From Frigoribacterium endophyticum (GTDB taxonomy: Bacteria > Actinomycetota > Actinomycetes > Actinomycetales > Microbacteriaceae), in NCBI RefSeq assembly GCF_011759585.1, contig NZ_JAAOYV010000002.1, positions 245,510-309,509 of the forward strand: DNA of 64,000 bases, read 5' to 3'. Below are positions 44,014 to 58,004 of the stretch, piece by piece. A program made the translations under genes and the position numbers. Under the pieces are notes generated by a model, which did no database searches, was not told the DNA's origin, and was given only the letters and a program-made list of their open reading frames with translations. Numbering within the stretch: position 1 is the first letter of the stretch; every line of letters begins with the position of its first letter.

Positions 44014-44812
44014 GGGTCGAGCCACCTCCCTGGTGGGGTCGTGAGCCCGGCGCACGGGGCGCCCGGGGTCGGGGCTGGTAGGGCCGGGGCGGGCCCGGGC
44101 GGTCGGCGCCCGCGGCCGGGGCCGCACCGGCGCCACGAGCCGTCGTCGAGGCCGGGCCCGCGGCCCGGGGGGTCGGGGCGGGAGGGCGCGAGGAGGCGGT
44201 GGTCGCGTCCGCCGCGGAGGCGCTGCCCTCCTCGCGCCCGGGGCGGGCCGGGGCCGAGGCCCGGGCGGGGGCCCGGGCCGGGGCGGGGGCCCGTGCCGGA
44301 CGGGCGTCGGGCGTGAAGCCCGCCGTGAACGCGACGACGAGGCCCCCGAGCAGCAGCAGCACGGCGAGCCCGGAGACCGCGGCGGGCAGCCACCACGTCG
44401 CGAGGGCGCCGCCGCGCTGGGCGAGCATCGTCACGACGAGCTCGAGGGCGACGGACCACCACGCGACGGCGAAGCCCCTGGCCAGCCAGACGGCGAACCG
44501 GCGGCGCATCTCGGGTCGGCGCCCCGGGGCCTTCCAGTGCTCGGCGTGCGGCACCAGCAGGTGCCGGGCGGGCGTCCACGCGAGGAAGGCCGCGCAGACC
44601 AGGTAGGCGACCAGCGTGCCGACGAGCAGCACGCCCACGACGAGCACGAGGTCGACACGGCTCGCGGCGAACGCGACGGCTCCGGCCTCGGGCTCGTGCA
44701 CGAGGGCGACCCGGTCGGGCAGGGCCCACCACGAGACGAGCAGGGCGACGCCGGCGACGGCCAGCGCGAGGCCGGCCGGCGCCGCGGCGCGGATCGTCGG
44801 CGGCACGGTCAC
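44006..44812 (-). CDS. Membrane protein with Pro/Ala/Arg-rich tail (268 aa)
   Basis: Four predicted membrane segments in the first 165 residues, with WALPDRVALVHEPEAG after the first, a pattern seen in DUF1648-type proteins. The last 100 residues are low-complexity (repeats of APARAP and ARASAPARP, then many Pro, Arg and Gly), probably a disordered cytoplasmic tail. ATG or GTG start at 44812, 37 nt after gatB, so it is probably on the gat transcript. Function unknown. The tail could be partly an artefact of GC-rich read-through, but the overlap with the DUF3097 start supports the annotated end. Confidence 0.65.
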   Translation of the reverse strand: MTVPPTIRAAAPAGLALAVAGVALLVSWWALPDRVALVHEPEAGAVAFAASRVDLVLVVGVLLVGTLVAYLVCAAFLAWTPARHLLVPHAEHWKAPGRRPEMRRRFAVWLARGFAVAWWSVALELVVTMLAQRGGALATWWLPAAVSGLAVLLLLGGLVVAFTAGFTPDARPARAPAPARAPARASAPARPGREEGSASAADATTASSRPPAPTPRAAGPASTTARGAGAAPAAGADRPGPPRPYQPRPRAPRAPGSRPHQGGGSTRG

Positions 44813-44849
44813 GACGACCGGCCGCCGACGACGGGAGCGGGCGGGACGA

Positions 44850-46349
44850 TCAGGCCTGGGCCCTCTCGAGCACGAGCTCGCGGACGCGAGCGGCGTCCGC
44901 CTGGCCCTTCATCGCCTTCATGACCGCGCCGATGACGGCGCCGGCGGCCTGGACCTTGCCGTCGCGGATCTTCGCGAGCACGTCGGGCTGGCTGGCCAGG
45001 GCCTCGTCGATGGCGGCGATCAGCGCGCCGTCGTCGGAGACGACGCGGAGCCCGCGCGCCTCGACGACCTCGGAGGGCGAGCCCTCGCCGGCGACGACTC
45101 CCTCGAGCACCTGGCGGGCGAGCCGGTCGGTCAGCTCGCCGGTCTCCACGAGCGCGATCAGCTCGCTGACGTGGCGGGGCGAGACGAGGGTCGACGCATC
45201 GACCTGGGCCGCGTTGGCGAGGCGGGCGATCTCGCCCGTCCACCACTTGCGGGCCGCCTGCGGCGACGCCCCGGCGGCGACCGTCTCGACGAGCTCCTGG
45301 AGCAGGCCGGAGTTGACGACGTCCTGGAACTCGAGGTCGGCGAAGCCCCAGTCGGCCTTGAGTCGACGACGCATCGCGACGGGGGCCTCGGGCAGCGCGA
45401 GGCGCAGCTCCTCGACCAGCTCGCGCGACGGCACGACCGGCAGCAGGTCCGGCTCGGGGAAGTAGCGGTAGTCGTCGGCGTCGCTCTTCGGACGACCGGC
45501 GGAGGTGCGGCCGGTGTCCTCGTGCCAGTGCCGCGTCTCCTGCGTGATGGTGCCGCCGGCGGCGAGGATCGCGGCCTGGCGCTGGATCTCGTGACGCACG
45601 GCACGCTCGACCGAGCGGAACGAGTTGACGTTCTTGGTCTCGGTGCGGGTGCCGAGCTCCACCTGGCCGTGCGGCCGGAGCGACACGTTGGCGTCGCAGC
45701 GGAGGTTGCCGCGCTCCATGCGCGCCTCGCTCACGCCCAGGCCGCGCACGATGTCGCGGATCGTCGAGACGTAGGCGGCGCCCAGCTCGGGGCCGAGGGC
45801 CCCGGCGCCGATGATCGGCTTCGTGACGATCTCGACCAGCGGGATGCCCGCGCGGTTGTAGTCGACGAGCGAGTACTCGGCCCCCTGGATGCGGCCGGTC
45901 GAGCCGCCGACGTGCGTCAGCTTGCCGGCGTCCTCCTCCATGTGGGCGCGCTCGATCGGCACGTGGAAGACGGTGCCGTCGGGCAGCTCGACCTCGACCT
46001 CGCCCTCGTACGCGATCGGCTCGTCGAACTGGCTGACCTGGTAGTTCTTGGGGTTGTCGGGGTAGAAGTAGTTCTTCCGGGCGAAGCGCGAGCTCTCGGC
46101 GATCGAGCAGCCGAGGGCGAGGCCGAGGCTGATCGAGTACCTCACGGCCTGCTCGTTGACGACGGGCAGCGAGCCCGGGAGGCCCAGGTCGACCGGGGTC
46201 ACGTTCGTGTTCGGGGCGCCGCCGAAGAAGTTCGGCGCGTCGGAGAACATCTTGGTCTTCGTCGCGAGCTCGACGTGCACCTCGAAGCCGATGACGACCT
46301 CGTACTTCTCGAGGGCCTCGTCGTAGTCCATCAGGTCTGCCTTGGCCAT
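44850..46349 (-). CDS. gatB: Asp/Glu-tRNA(Asn/Gln) amidotransferase subunit B (499 aa)
   Basis: tRNA-binding and kinase subunit of GatCAB, which converts Glu-tRNA(Gln) or Asp-tRNA(Asn) to the amidated form. Signature blocks: [65 protein letters not shown] and [14 protein letters not shown], then the YqeY-like C-terminal domain (helical, [20 protein letters not shown]). Length is normal. The ATG overlaps the gatA stop by 1 nt (TGATG). Essential translation-fidelity gene. Confidence 0.97.
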   Translation of the reverse strand: MAKADLMDYDEALEKYEVVIGFEVHVELATKTKMFSDAPNFFGGAPNTNVTPVDLGLPGSLPVVNEQAVRYSISLGLALGCSIAESSRFARKNYFYPDNPKNYQVSQFDEPIAYEGEVEVELPDGTVFHVPIERAHMEEDAGKLTHVGGSTGRIQGAEYSLVDYNRAGIPLVEIVTKPIIGAGALGPELGAAYVSTIRDIVRGLGVSEARMERGNLRCDANVSLRPHGQVELGTRTETKNVNSFRSVERAVRHEIQRQAAILAAGGTITQETRHWHEDTGRTSAGRPKSDADDYRYFPEPDLLPVVPSRELVEELRLALPEAPVAMRRRLKADWGFADLEFQDVVNSGLLQELVETVAAGASPQAARKWWTGEIARLANAAQVDASTLVSPRHVSELIALVETGELTDRLARQVLEGVVAGEGSPSEVVEARGLRVVSDDGALIAAIDEALASQPDVLAKIRDGKVQAAGAVIGAVMKAMKGQADAARVRELVLERAQA

Positions 46350-47899
46350 CAGATGACTCCCTCGGTGGCGGCGTTCTGTTCGGTGGCGCTCAGGTCGGGG
46401 GCACGGGAGATGAGCGTGTGGCCCCAGCCCTGCTCGAGCAGCTGCTCGAGCGCGGCGCCGTAGGTGTAGAGACGGGCGTCCTGGCGGGCGGGCGCCATGA
46501 ACTGCAGGCCCGTGGGCAGCCCGTCCTCCTCGGCGAGGCCCATCGGCACCGTGATGCCGGGGATGCCCGCGAGGTTCGCCGGGATCGTCGTGATGTCGTT
46601 GAGGTACATCGACAGCGGATCGTCGAGCTTCTCGCCGAGCGGGAACGCCGTCGTCGGGGCCGAGGGCGAGACGAGCACGTCGACCTGGTCGAAGGCCGCG
46701 GCGAAGTCGCGCTGCACCAGCGTGCGCACCTTCTGCGCGCTGCCGTAGTACGCGTCGTAGTAGCCCGCGCTGAGGGCGTAGGTGCCGAGGATGATGCGGC
46801 GCTTGACCTCGGGGCCGAAGCCCGCCTCGCGCGTGGCCGCCATCACGTCCTCCACCGTGCCCTTGCCCTCGGGCACGACGCGGAGGCCGAAGCGCACCGA
46901 GTCGAACTTGGCGAGGTTGGACGACGCCTCGGCGGGGAGGATCAGGTAGTAGGCGCTGATGGCGTACTCGAAGCTCGGGGCCGAGACCTCGACGATCTCC
47001 GCGCCGGCGCCCGAGAGCAGCTCCAGGGCCTCGGCGAAGCGGGCCTTGACGCCGGCCTGGAAGCCCTCCCCGTTCAGCTCGCGGACGACGCCGATGCGCA
47101 CGCCCTGCAGCGCGCCTCCGGCCAGGCCTGCCCGGGCCGCCTCGGCGAACGAGGGCCACTCGTCGCGCAGCGAGGTGGAGTCGCGGGGGTCGTGGCCCTT
47201 GATGACGTCGTGCAGCAGGGCGGAGTCGAGCACCGTGCGGCTCACGGGCCCGACCTGGTCGAGCGAGCTCGCGAGGGCGATCGCCCCGTAGCGGCTGACC
47301 GAGCCGTAGGTCGGCTTGACGCCGACGGTGCCCGTGACGGCGCCCGGCTGGCGGATCGAGCCGCCTGTGTCGCTGCCGAGCGCGAGAGGCGCCTCGAAGG
47401 CGGCGACGGCGGCGGCGGAGCCACCACCGGAGCCGCCGGGGATGCGGTCGAGCGACCACGGGTTGTGCGTCGGGCCGTAGGCCGAGAACTCGGTCGACGA
47501 ACCCATCGCGAACTCGTCCATGTTCGTCTTGCCGAGGGGCACCATGTCGGCGGCGCGCACCTTGCGGACGACGGTGGCGTCGTACGGCGGCACCCACCCC
47601 TCGAGGATCTTGCTGCCCGAGGTGGAGGGCATGTCGAGCGTGCAGAGGACGTCCTTGACGGCGATCGGCACGCCGGCCAGGGCCCCGAGCTGCTCGCCGG
47701 CGGCGCGGCGACGGTCGACGTCGGCGGCGGTGGCGAGGGCCGCGTCGCTGACGTGGAGGAAGGCGTGCACGTCGCCGTCTACGGCGGCGATGCGGTCGAG
47801 GTGCGCCTGGGCGACCTCGACGGCCGAGACGTCGCCGGCGGTCAGCGCCGCGGAGAGGTCGGCCGCGCTGAGGCGGACGATCGAGGAGGCGTCGGTCAT
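46349..47899 (-). CDS. gatA: Asp/Glu-tRNA(Asn/Gln) amidotransferase subunit A (516 aa)
   Basis: Amidase-signature subunit that releases ammonia from glutamine for GatB. The Ser-cisSer-Lys triad is visible: Lys in [10 protein letters not shown], the cis-Ser in [14 protein letters not shown] and the nucleophilic Ser in [17 protein letters not shown]. The C-terminus ([14 protein letters not shown]) is typical. The gene follows gatC after 2 nt and overlaps gatB by 1 nt. Full length. Confidence 0.97.
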   Translation of the reverse strand: MTDASSIVRLSAADLSAALTAGDVSAVEVAQAHLDRIAAVDGDVHAFLHVSDAALATAADVDRRRAAGEQLGALAGVPIAVKDVLCTLDMPSTSGSKILEGWVPPYDATVVRKVRAADMVPLGKTNMDEFAMGSSTEFSAYGPTHNPWSLDRIPGGSGGGSAAAVAAFEAPLALGSDTGGSIRQPGAVTGTVGVKPTYGSVSRYGAIALASSLDQVGPVSRTVLDSALLHDVIKGHDPRDSTSLRDEWPSFAEAARAGLAGGALQGVRIGVVRELNGEGFQAGVKARFAEALELLSGAGAEIVEVSAPSFEYAISAYYLILPAEASSNLAKFDSVRFGLRVVPEGKGTVEDVMAATREAGFGPEVKRRIILGTYALSAGYYDAYYGSAQKVRTLVQRDFAAAFDQVDVLVSPSAPTTAFPLGEKLDDPLSMYLNDITTIPANLAGIPGITVPMGLAEEDGLPTGLQFMAPARQDARLYTYGAALEQLLEQGWGHTLISRAPDLSATEQNAATEGVI

Positions 47900-47901
47900 G
47901 G

Positions 47902-48201
47902 CTACTGCTCTTCTCCGAGGATCGCGGTCACGCGGAAGCGCGAGCCGTCGTGGTCGGGGGCGCCCGAGAGGGCCTGCTCGACGGTGAGCGTCTCGCCCAC
48001 GACGTCGGGGCGGAAGACGTTCTCGAGCGGGATGGGGTGGCTCGTGGCGGGGACGTCGTCGGTCGCGACCTCGGCGACCTTGGTGACGTTGTCGACGATG
48101 TGGCCGAGCTCCCGCGTCATGGTCTCGATCTCGTCGGGGGTCAGGGCGATGCGGGCGAGACCGGCGAGGTGCTGCACCTGCTCGCGCGTGATTTCAGACA
48201 T
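47902..48201 (-). CDS. gatC: Asp/Glu-tRNA(Asn/Gln) amidotransferase subunit C (99 aa)
   Basis: Small stabilising subunit of Gat[35 protein letters not shown]-type N-terminal helices (family pattern HLAxLARIxLxxxE) and a C-terminal extended region with [19 protein letters not shown] that wraps around GatA. ATG 48201 with GGAGC upstream. First gene of gatCAB. Confidence 0.96.
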   Translation of the reverse strand: MSEITREQVQHLAGLARIALTPDEIETMTRELGHIVDNVTKVAEVATDDVPATSHPIPLENVFRPDVVGETLTVEQALSGAPDHDGSRFRVTAILGEEQ

Positions 48202-48250
48202 GCTGCTCCGTCACATGGTGGAGTGGGGGCCCCGGTCGGGGCACCGGTCG

Positions 48251-48256
48251 ATCTTA
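48251..48256 (-). promoter_or_regulatory. Putative -10 box of the gatCAB operon
   Basis: TAAGAT on the minus strand, in the gap of 61 nt after the upstream hydrolase gene; transcription would begin near 48244. A GCCCC/GGGGC hairpin (about 48230-48243) lies in the leader. Confidence 0.5.
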
Positions 48257-48262
48257 CGGGGC

Positions 48263-49753
48263 TCAGTCGCGCAGGTAGACGTCCTGCGGGCGGACGAGCG
48301 CGAGCTCCGGCCCGTCGGGCCGCGGCTCGCCCGGGCCGCGCTCGTCGCCGTCGACCATGTCGCCGTGGCCGAGGGCGATGAGGGCCAGGCTCCTCATCGA
48401 CTCCGTGCCGGGCAGGAGGTAGTCGTTGTGGCCGAGCGCGGCACGGAGGACGCGGCCGGTCACGGAGTCGTCACCTCCGCCGGTGTGCAGCAGCACCGCA
48501 CCGAAGGCGCCCGTGCCCGGGTCGACCCCGAAGTACCCGCTGCCCGCCACCGGGTCGAAGCTGCCCGCGGCGGCGTAGACGTCGTCGTCGGCCACCGACA
48601 GCATCGCCGCCGTCGGCACCACGCTGCCCGGCGAGCCGAGCAGCGCGAGCGAGTCGACGCTCACGCGGCCCGACGACAGGGCCAGCGTCGCGGTGGTCGA
48701 CCCGTACGAGTGCGCCACGACGGTCACCCGGGGGGCGTCGGAGGCGCGGGCCGCGTCGAGACCGCCGAGGGCGTCCTCGAGGTGGCCGGCCCCCTGCCGG
48801 GCGAGGTCGAGCGTGTAGACGTTCGTGAGGTCGGGCGTGCGGTAGCCCATCCAGGCCACGACGGCGACGCCGTCGAGCGGACGGGCGTCGGAGCGCGCCA
48901 GCAGGTACGTCCAGGCGCGCTGCTCGTCGTGCAGCTGCCCCGCGGTCTCGGCCCAGTCGACCATCTGCCCGTGCACCGTGAAGAACATGCCGGGCACGAG
49001 CACGCTGACGTCGTCGGCGGTGTCGAGGCTGCCCACCGAGACGGCGGCCCGGCCGGGCATGACGGTGTCGAGGGCGATGAGCTGGCGGTCCTCGTCGCCC
49101 GCGCTCCGGTCGGCGAGCGCGAGCTGGACCTGCCCGAGCATGGCGGAGCGGGCGTCGTCGCCGTCCTGCTCGGCGGCGGTCTCGTCGCGGTCGTGGAGTG
49201 CCAGCGTCGCGGCGCCGAGGAAGAGCCGGTTGGCCTGGTCGCGCACGGAGTAGGGCACGCCCTCGAGCTGCCCGACCACGCCGGGCACGGCGGCGACGAG
49301 GCCGAGACGGCGCGAGTCGTCGAGGCCGGCCCACCACGCCGCCGTGGTCGGCGCGTCGGCGCCGGCCGTCAGCACCGCCGACAGGCGCGACGCGTCGTCG
49401 CCCACGGGGTCGAACGAGCCGCCGAGGGCCGAGAGGGCCGGCGAGGAGGCGCCCTCCAGCTCGGCGAGGCAGGCCGGCACCGTGAGGTCGGGGGCTGCGG
49501 TCGACGGCCGCGCGCCGGTCGTCGACGACGGCTCGGCCGTGGCGAGTGCGCGGCAGACAGCGACCTGCTCGAGGCCGGGCGTCGTGTCGACGGTCGCCGG
49601 CTCGTCACCGCGAGGCGGCGCGGCGGTGTCGGTGAGCGGAGGACCACCCGGCTCTCCGGGCGCGGTCACCGCGACCCCGGGCACGACGGGAGCATCGACC
49701 GCTCCGGCGAAGTGGATCGATGCAGAAAGGATGGCTGTGGCGAGGAACAGCAC
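48263..49753 (-). CDS. DUF1023-type alpha/beta hydrolase (496 aa)
   Basis: Alpha/beta hydrolase with the nucleophile elbow VVAHSYGSTTATLAL (consensus G/A-H-S-Y-G) and a late GHNDYLLPGTESM with the catalytic His; this is the DUF1023 lipase-like layout found in actinobacteria. The N-terminus (GTG 49753) has a short hydrophobic LFLATAILSASIHFAG stretch and then a Pro/Ala/Thr-rich linker, so the protein is probably exported or anchored. AGGGGG lies about 10 nt upstream. The substrate is unknown. It is transcribed with the gat and lig genes in the same direction. Confidence 0.82.
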   Translation of the reverse strand: MLFLATAILSASIHFAGAVDAPVVPGVAVTAPGEPGGPPLTDTAAPPRGDEPATVDTTPGLEQVAVCRALATAEPSSTTGARPSTAAPDLTVPACLAELEGASSPALSALGGSFDPVGDDASRLSAVLTAGADAPTTAAWWAGLDDSRRLGLVAAVPGVVGQLEGVPYSVRDQANRLFLGAATLALHDRDETAAEQDGDDARSAMLGQVQLALADRSAGDEDRQLIALDTVMPGRAAVSVGSLDTADDVSVLVPGMFFTVHGQMVDWAETAGQLHDEQRAWTYLLARSDARPLDGVAVVAWMGYRTPDLTNVYTLDLARQGAGHLEDALGGLDAARASDAPRVTVVAHSYGSTTATLALSSGRVSVDSLALLGSPGSVVPTAAMLSVADDDVYAAAGSFDPVAGSGYFGVDPGTGAFGAVLLHTGGGDDSVTGRVLRAALGHNDYLLPGTESMRSLALIALGHGDMVDGDERGPGEPRPDGPELALVRPQDVYLRD

Positions 49754-49858
49754 GTCGGGTGTTTCCCCCTCGATGGGTGCCAGTGCCTCTGCGCCCTACA
49801 GCAGAGGTCGACACGTGCTCACATCGTAGGAGGGGACCCGTTCGGGGGGCCAGCGATC

Positions 49859-53324
<3,466 letters not shown>

Positions 53325-53330
53325 CCCTCC

Positions 53331-53336
53331 AGTGTA
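53331..53336 (-). promoter_or_regulatory. -10 box, probable leaderless start of mnmA-ligA
   Basis: TACACT on the minus strand ends 6 nt before the ATG at 53324. Confidence 0.55.
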
Positions 53337-53406
53337 GGCAGCGCCCCCGACGTCGGGCGGGCGGCGCCGACGAGCCCGCGGGGCCGGGCATAGTGTGGCG
53401 GGCGTC

Positions 53407-54708
53407 ATGTCGTCCCCCACCCCCGCCGCCTCCCTCCGGTCGGTCGCCCTCGCGGCGTTCCTGCCGGCCGCCCTCTTCGCGATCGGCGAGGGGGCGATCA
53501 TCCCGATCATCCCGGTCGTCGCCAGCGACCTGGGGGCGAGCCTGCCGTTCGCCGCCTTCGTCGCGGCGCTCATCCTCGTCGGCGAGCTGATCGGCGACGT
53601 CCCGAGCGGGTGGCTGGTCTCCCGCATCGGCGAGCGCACCGCGATGATCTCGGCGGCCCTCGTGAGCACGGTCGGCCTGCTGACGTGCGTCGCGGCCCCG
53701 AACGAGTGGGTGCTCGCCCTCGGCGTCCTCCTGATCGGCCTCTCGACGGCGGTCTTCGCGCTGGCCCGGCACGCGTTCATGACGAGCTTCGTGCCGGTCG
53801 AGATCCGTGCCCGGGCCCTCTCGAGCCTCGGCGGCGTCTTCCGGTTCGGCTTCTTCGTCGGCCCCTTCCTGGCCGCCGGGGTCATCCACCTCACGGGCTC
53901 GACGCAGTCGGCGTTCTGGATCCACGTCGGGGGCTGCCTCGGCGCCGCGGCCGTCCTGCTCGTGCTGCGCGACCCCACGGCCGTCCTCGGCGAGCGCCGG
54001 GCCGCCGCGGCCGCCGCCGCCGGGTCGCCCGTCGACGCCGCCGCCCGTCCGTCGACGGGCTCGACGCCCGGCGAGGTCGCGGTCGAGAAGGAGGCGCGGG
54101 GCCTGTTCGCGACGCTGGCCCGCCACCGCGGAGTCCTCCTCCGTCTCGGCAGCGGGGCGGCCCTGATCGGCGCCATGCGCGCGGGTCGCCAGGTGATCCT
54201 CCCGCTGTGGGCCGTCAGCATCGGCGTCGACGCCCCGCAGACCGCGCTCGTGATCGGCATCGCCGGCGCCGTCGACTTCGCGCTCTTCTACACGAGCGGC
54301 CAGATCATGGACCGCTGGGGCCGGCTGTGGAGCGCGGTGCCGTCGATGGTGGGGCTCAGCATCTCGTACCTGGCGCTGTCGCTCACCCACGACCTCGACG
54401 CGCGGGTGGGCTGGTTCATCGCCGTGGCGATGTTCATGTCGCTGGCGAACGGCATCGGCAGCGGCATCCTCATGACGCTCGGCGCGGACCTCGCCGACCG
54501 GGCCGACCCCGCTCCCTTCCTCGGTGCCTGGCGCTTCACCGGCGACGCGGGCAGCGCGGCGGCCCCGCTGCTCATCTCCGGGCTGACGGCGCTCGTGTCG
54601 ATCTCCGTGGCCAGCGGGGTCATGGGCCTGCTGGGCCTCGCCGGGGCCGCGATCCTGCTGCGCTACGTGCCGCGGTACTCGCCGCACGTGCCGCGCGAGC
54701 GCCGCTGA
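53407..54708 (+). CDS. MFS transporter (433 aa)
   Basis: Twelve-segment major facilitator. N-terminal half: [37 protein letters not shown], then the loop-2 signature [15 protein letters not shown] disordered Ala/Gly/Pro linker (about residues 197-222) precedes the second half. Similar to multidrug or quinolone-resistance-type exporters. ATG 53407 is preferred: TAGTGT ends 10 nt upstream and there is no Shine-Dalgarno site; GTG 53395 is in frame but would overlap that box. Single gene; substrate unknown. Confidence 0.88.
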   Translation: MSSPTPAASLRSVALAAFLPAALFAIGEGAIIPIIPVVASDLGASLPFAAFVAALILVGELIGDVPSGWLVSRIGERTAMISAALVSTVGLLTCVAAPNEWVLALGVLLIGLSTAVFALARHAFMTSFVPVEIRARALSSLGGVFRFGFFVGPFLAAGVIHLTGSTQSAFWIHVGGCLGAAAVLLVLRDPTAVLGERRAAAAAAAGSPVDAAARPSTGSTPGEVAVEKEARGLFATLARHRGVLLRLGSGAALIGAMRAGRQVILPLWAVSIGVDAPQTALVIGIAGAVDFALFYTSGQIMDRWGRLWSAVPSMVGLSISYLALSLTHDLDARVGWFIAVAMFMSLANGIGSGILMTLGADLADRADPAPFLGAWRFTGDAGSAAAPLLISGLTALVSISVASGVMGLLGLAGAAILLRYVPRYSPHVPRERR

Positions 54709-54758
54709 GGGCCGGCGGCCTGCGCGGGCCGACCCGCGACTCCCCCACGGCCAGCCGG

Positions 54759-54764
54759 TAGACT
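54759..54764 (+). promoter_or_regulatory. -10 box of tRNA-Leu
   Basis: TAGACT, with transcription expected to start near 54771, six nt before the mature tRNA. Confidence 0.55.
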
Positions 54765-54776
54765 CTGCCCGCTCCG

Positions 54777-54861
54777 GCGGGAGTGGTGAAACTGGCAGAC
54801 ACGCAGGATTTAGGTTCCTGTGCTTTCGAGCGTGAGGGTTCAAGTCCCTTCTCCCGCACCA
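54777..54861 (+). tRNA. tRNA-Leu, anticodon UAG
   Basis: Acceptor stem GCGGGAG (54777-54783) pairs with CTCCCGC (54851-54857), followed by the discriminator A and an encoded CCA. The anticodon stem CAGGA/TCCTG holds the loop TTTAGGT with anticodon TAG at 54811-54813. A long variable arm (TGCTTTCGAGCG region) confirms a class II tRNA. T-arm reads GGGTTCAAGTCCC. It decodes CUN, mainly CUA. No integrase is beside it. Confidence 0.97.
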
Positions 54862-55003
54862 GGCGACCCGGGCACGCGTGCTCTCGGCCACCTCCGAGCC
54901 GCGGGGCCCCGCGGGCCCACTACATTGTCCCCATCACCGGTCGGCGGCCCTCGCCGGCCGCACCCGGGCGACCCCAGGGCCGTCCGCACCCGAAGAGAGA
55001 CCG

Positions 55004-55729
55004 ATGCTGCCCCTGGCGACCATCTCGTGGCTCGACCCCGAGTACCTCCTGTCGGCCTTCGGCCCCTGGGCCGTGGTGGGCGTCTGCCTGCTGGTCTTCG
55101 CCGAGACCGGGCTGCTCGTCGGCTTCCTCTTCCCCGGCGACACCCTGCTGATCATCACCGGCATCCTGGCCGCGACCAACCCCGGCGCCCTCGGGCTGCC
55201 CATCTGGCTGATCGCGATCTTCATCGCGATCGCCGCGTTCGCGGGCGGCGAGCTCGGCTACCTGATCGGCCACAAGGTCGGGCCCCGCATCTTCGAGCGG
55301 AAGGAGAGCGGGCTCTTCAGCGTGGCGAACGTCAAGCGCACCAACGCCTTCTTCGAGCGGTTCGGGCCGATGGCCGTCATCATCGCGCGGTTCGTGCCGG
55401 TCGTGCGCACCTTCGCCCCGATCATGGCGGGAGTGGCCCACATGAGCTACCGGCGCTACTCGCTCTTCAACGCGATCGGCGCGGCGGTGTGGGGCCTCGG
55501 CGTGACGCTCGCCGGGTTCGGCATCGGCCACATCCCGCCGGTGGCCGACTTCGTCAGCGAGTACATCGACCTCATCCTGCTGGGCGCGGTGCTCGCGACG
55601 GTCATCCCCATCGCGATCCACTACCTCCACGGGGTGCACCAGGCGAAGAAGCACGAGGCCGACGGCACGGCGGGCGACGGCACGGCCGCCGACGCCGCGG
55701 CCGTCGAGACGGCGCCGACCCAGGCCTGA
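55004..55729 (+). CDS. DedA family membrane protein, copy 2 (241 aa)
   Basis: SNARE-associated DedA-type lipid-carrier flippase family. The core is clear: FAETGLLVGFLFPGDTLLIITGIL, ELGYLIGHKVGPRIF, and the signature RFVPVVRTFAPIMAGVAHMSYRRY with the Arg-x-Phe-x-Pro motif. A disordered acidic/Ala tail follows the last segment. ATG 55004 with AGAGAG upstream. It is shorter in the N-terminal region than copy 1 (40694) and closer to the standard family length. Confidence 0.93.
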   Translation: MLPLATISWLDPEYLLSAFGPWAVVGVCLLVFAETGLLVGFLFPGDTLLIITGILAATNPGALGLPIWLIAIFIAIAAFAGGELGYLIGHKVGPRIFERKESGLFSVANVKRTNAFFERFGPMAVIIARFVPVVRTFAPIMAGVAHMSYRRYSLFNAIGAAVWGLGVTLAGFGIGHIPPVADFVSEYIDLILLGAVLATVIPIAIHYLHGVHQAKKHEADGTAGDGTAADAAAVETAPTQA

Positions 55730-55766
55730 CCGCCGGGCCGTCAGCCCGCCGGGCCGTCAGCCCGCC
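55730..55766. repeat. Tandem 16-nt repeat at the convergent ends of the DedA and rdgB genes
   Basis: CCGCCGGGCCGTCAG at 55730-55744, then a second copy with an extra leading C (55745-55760) and a partial third. The middle copy supplies the stop codon of rdgB. Nothing else is in this 27-nt gap. Confidence 0.75.
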
Positions 55767-56353
55767 AGCGCCGCCACGTGCGGGGCGATCGCGCGGAACG
55801 CGCGCGAGCGGTGGCTGACCGCGTTCTTCTCGTCCGGCGTGAGCTCGGCCGAGCTGCGGGTCTCGCCCTCGGGGCGGAACACCGGGTCGTAGCCGTGCCC
55901 GCCCGTGCCGACCCGGGCCTCCAGCACGGCCCCGGGCCACTCGCCGTACTCCACGTGCTCGAGCTCCGTCGTGCCGTCGGGGCCGGGCACCACCAGGGCC
56001 GCGGCGCACGAGAAGTGCGCCGCCCGGTCGGTCACGCCCGCCAGGTTCGCCAGCAGCAGGTCGATGTTGTCGTCGTCGTCCCGCGTGCCGGCGTACCGGG
56101 CGGAGTGGATGCCGGGGGCGCCGCCGAGGGCGTCGACCGAGATGCCGCTGTCGTCGGCGAGCGACGGGAGGCCGGTGTGGGCCGCGGCCGCCCGCGCCTT
56201 GATGAGGGCGTTCGCGGCGAACGTGTCGCCGTCCTCGACGGGCTCCGGGCCGTCGTACGCCACGAGCTCGACGCCCGGCGCCGTCTCGGCGAGGATGCCT
56301 CGGAGCTCGGCGACCTTGCCCTGGTTGTGCGTCGCGATGACGACCCGGGTCAC
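55757..56353 (-). CDS. rdgB: XTP/dITP diphosphatase RdgB (198 aa)
   Basis: House-cleaning nucleotide pyrophosphatase (HAM1 family) that removes ITP, dITP and XTP. The N-terminal [16 protein letters not shown], the [26 protein letters not shown] block and [11 protein letters not shown] are family hallmarks. The GTG at 56353 overlaps the rph stop by 4 nt. Last gene of murI-rph-rdgB, a standard actinobacterial order. Confidence 0.96.
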   Translation of the reverse strand: MTRVVIATHNQGKVAELRGILAETAPGVELVAYDGPEPVEDGDTFAANALIKARAAAAHTGLPSLADDSGISVDALGGAPGIHSARYAGTRDDDDNIDLLLANLAGVTDRAAHFSCAAALVVPGPDGTTELEHVEYGEWPGAVLEARVGTGGHGYDPVFRPEGETRSSAELTPDEKNAVSHRSRAFRAIAPHVAALAG

Positions 56354-57099
56354 GCGCCCAGCACCTGACGCTGGATGGCCGTGAGGTCGGCCCCGCCCGC
56401 GACGGCCAGGTCGAGCAGCAGGCCGAGCTCGCTGCGGTCGAAGGGCGCGCCCTCGGCGGTGCCCTGCACCTCGACGAAGAGCCCCGAGCCGGTGACGACG
56501 ACGTTCATGTCGGTCTCGGCCCGGACGTCCTCGACGTAGGCGAGGTCGAGCATCGGGCGGCCGTCGACGATGCCGACCGAGACGGCCGCGACGCTGTCGG
56601 TGAGCGGCGTCGCCTTCTGCGCGATGAACTTCTTCTCACGGCCCCACTCGATGGCCTGCGCGAGCGCGACGTAGGCCCCGGTGATGGCGGCCGTGCGGGT
56701 GCCGCCGTCGGCCTGCAGCACGTCGCAGTCGAGCACGATCGTGTTCTCGCCGAGGGCCTTCGTGTCGACGACGGCCCGGAGGCTGCGGCCGATCAGGCGC
56801 GAGATCTCGTGCGTGCGGCCGCCGATCTTGCCCTTCACGCTCTCGCGGTCGTTGCGCGAGTTCGTCGCCCGGGGCAGCATCGAGTACTCGGCGGTGACCC
56901 AGCCCTTGCCCTTGCCGGCCAGCCAGCGCGGCACGCCGTTCGTGAAGGAGGCGGTGCAGAGCACCTTGGTGCCGCCGAACGACACGAGGGCGCTGCCCTC
57001 GGCCTGGGCGCTCCAGCCCTTCTCGATGGTGACGGGGCGGAGCTGGTCGAGGCGGCGGCCGTCGACGCGGACGGTCTCGGTGGTGGTGGTGTCGCTCAT
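56350..57099 (-). CDS. rph: Ribonuclease PH (249 aa)
   Basis: Phosphorolytic 3'-5' exoribonuclease that trims tRNA precursors. The N-terminal [58 protein letters not shown] and [23 protein letters not shown] are diagnostic. ATG 57099 with AGGGG upstream. It lies 44 nt after murI and overlaps rdgB. Confidence 0.96.
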   Translation of the reverse strand: MSDTTTTETVRVDGRRLDQLRPVTIEKGWSAQAEGSALVSFGGTKVLCTASFTNGVPRWLAGKGKGWVTAEYSMLPRATNSRNDRESVKGKIGGRTHEISRLIGRSLRAVVDTKALGENTIVLDCDVLQADGGTRTAAITGAYVALAQAIEWGREKKFIAQKATPLTDSVAAVSVGIVDGRPMLDLAYVEDVRAETDMNVVVTGSGLFVEVQGTAEGAPFDRSELGLLLDLAVAGGADLTAIQRQVLGA

Positions 57100-57143
57100 G
57101 GGGGTCCCCTGTCGGGTCGGTGCTGCGGAGGTCGGTGCGGTGG

Positions 57144-57998
57144 TCAGGAGGCGCGGCGGGCGCGGGCGGCGCCGGGCAGCTCGATGGCCCCGGTCTCGAG
57201 GTGGCCCACCCTCGAGATCTCGGGCCCGAGGAAGCGCTTGGCGAGCCGGAGGAACGACGACTTGTCGGGGCCGGTCGCGTCGAACTCGTACCGCGGCGGA
57301 GCGGACCCGGTGGCCTCGAGGTCGTGGTCGACGAGCGTCCGGTACACGTCGGCGGCCGTCTCGTCCGCGCTCGAGACGAGCCGCACCTCCGGCCCCATCA
57401 CGTACTGGATCGCCGCCGACATCAACGGGTAGTGCGTGCAGCCGAGCACGAGGGTGTCGACCCGCTCGGCGCGGAGGGGCGCCAGGTACTCCTCGGCCAC
57501 GGCCCGCAGCTCGGCGCTCGACGTGTCGCCCGCCTCCACGAACTCGACGAAGCGGGGGCAGGCCTGCGTGAACAGCTGCAGGTCGGCGGCGGCCGCGAAG
57601 GCGTCCTCGTAGGCCCGGCTGTTGACCGTGCCCTCGGTGCCGATGACGCCGATCCGCTTCGTGCGGGTCTGCTGCACGGCCGAGCGGACGGCCGGCTGGA
57701 TGACCTCGACGACCGGGATCCCGCTGCCGATCGTGTAGCGCTCGCGGGCGTCGCGGAGCACGGCGGCGGAGGCGGTGTTGCAGGCGATCACGAGCAGCTT
57801 GACGCCCTGGGCCACGAGGTCGTCCATCACGGCGAGCGCGTACCGGCGGACGTCCGCGATCGGCTTGGGCCCGTAGGGCGAGTGCACCGTGTCACCGACG
57901 TAGAGGACCGACTCGCGGGGCAGCTGGTCGATGATGGCCCGCGACACGGTGAGCCCGCCGACTCCGCTGTCGAAGACTCCGAGGGGTGCGTCCGTCAC
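57144..57998 (-). CDS. murI: Glutamate racemase (284 aa)
   Basis: Makes D-glutamate for peptidoglycan. Blocks [29 protein letters not shown], and the two catalytic Cys in [11 protein letters not shown] and [11 protein letters not shown] are clear. The GTG at 57998 lies 6 nt after a TAGGCT box, so the operon mRNA probably begins at the start codon. First gene of murI-rph-rdgB; divergent from the nicotinate phosphoribosyltransferase gene with 41 nt between the start codons. Confidence 0.96.
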   Translation of the reverse strand: MTDAPLGVFDSGVGGLTVSRAIIDQLPRESVLYVGDTVHSPYGPKPIADVRRYALAVMDDLVAQGVKLLVIACNTASAAVLRDARERYTIGSGIPVVEVIQPAVRSAVQQTRTKRIGVIGTEGTVNSRAYEDAFAAAADLQLFTQACPRFVEFVEAGDTSSAELRAVAEEYLAPLRAERVDTLVLGCTHYPLMSAAIQYVMGPEVRLVSSADETAADVYRTLVDHDLEATGSAPPRYEFDATGPDKSSFLRLAKRFLGPEISRVGHLETGAIELPGAARARRAS

Positions 57999-58004
57999 GC
58001 GTCG

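Noticed and set aside
53395-53407. GTG at 53395 as the MFS start
   Set aside because: It overlaps the TAGTGT -10 box; ATG 53407 suits a start at or close to the predicted transcription start.
54777-54861. tRNA-Leu as an integration site for a mobile element
   Set aside because: No integrase, no repeated tRNA 3' end and no change in composition on either side; neighbouring genes are ordinary core genes.
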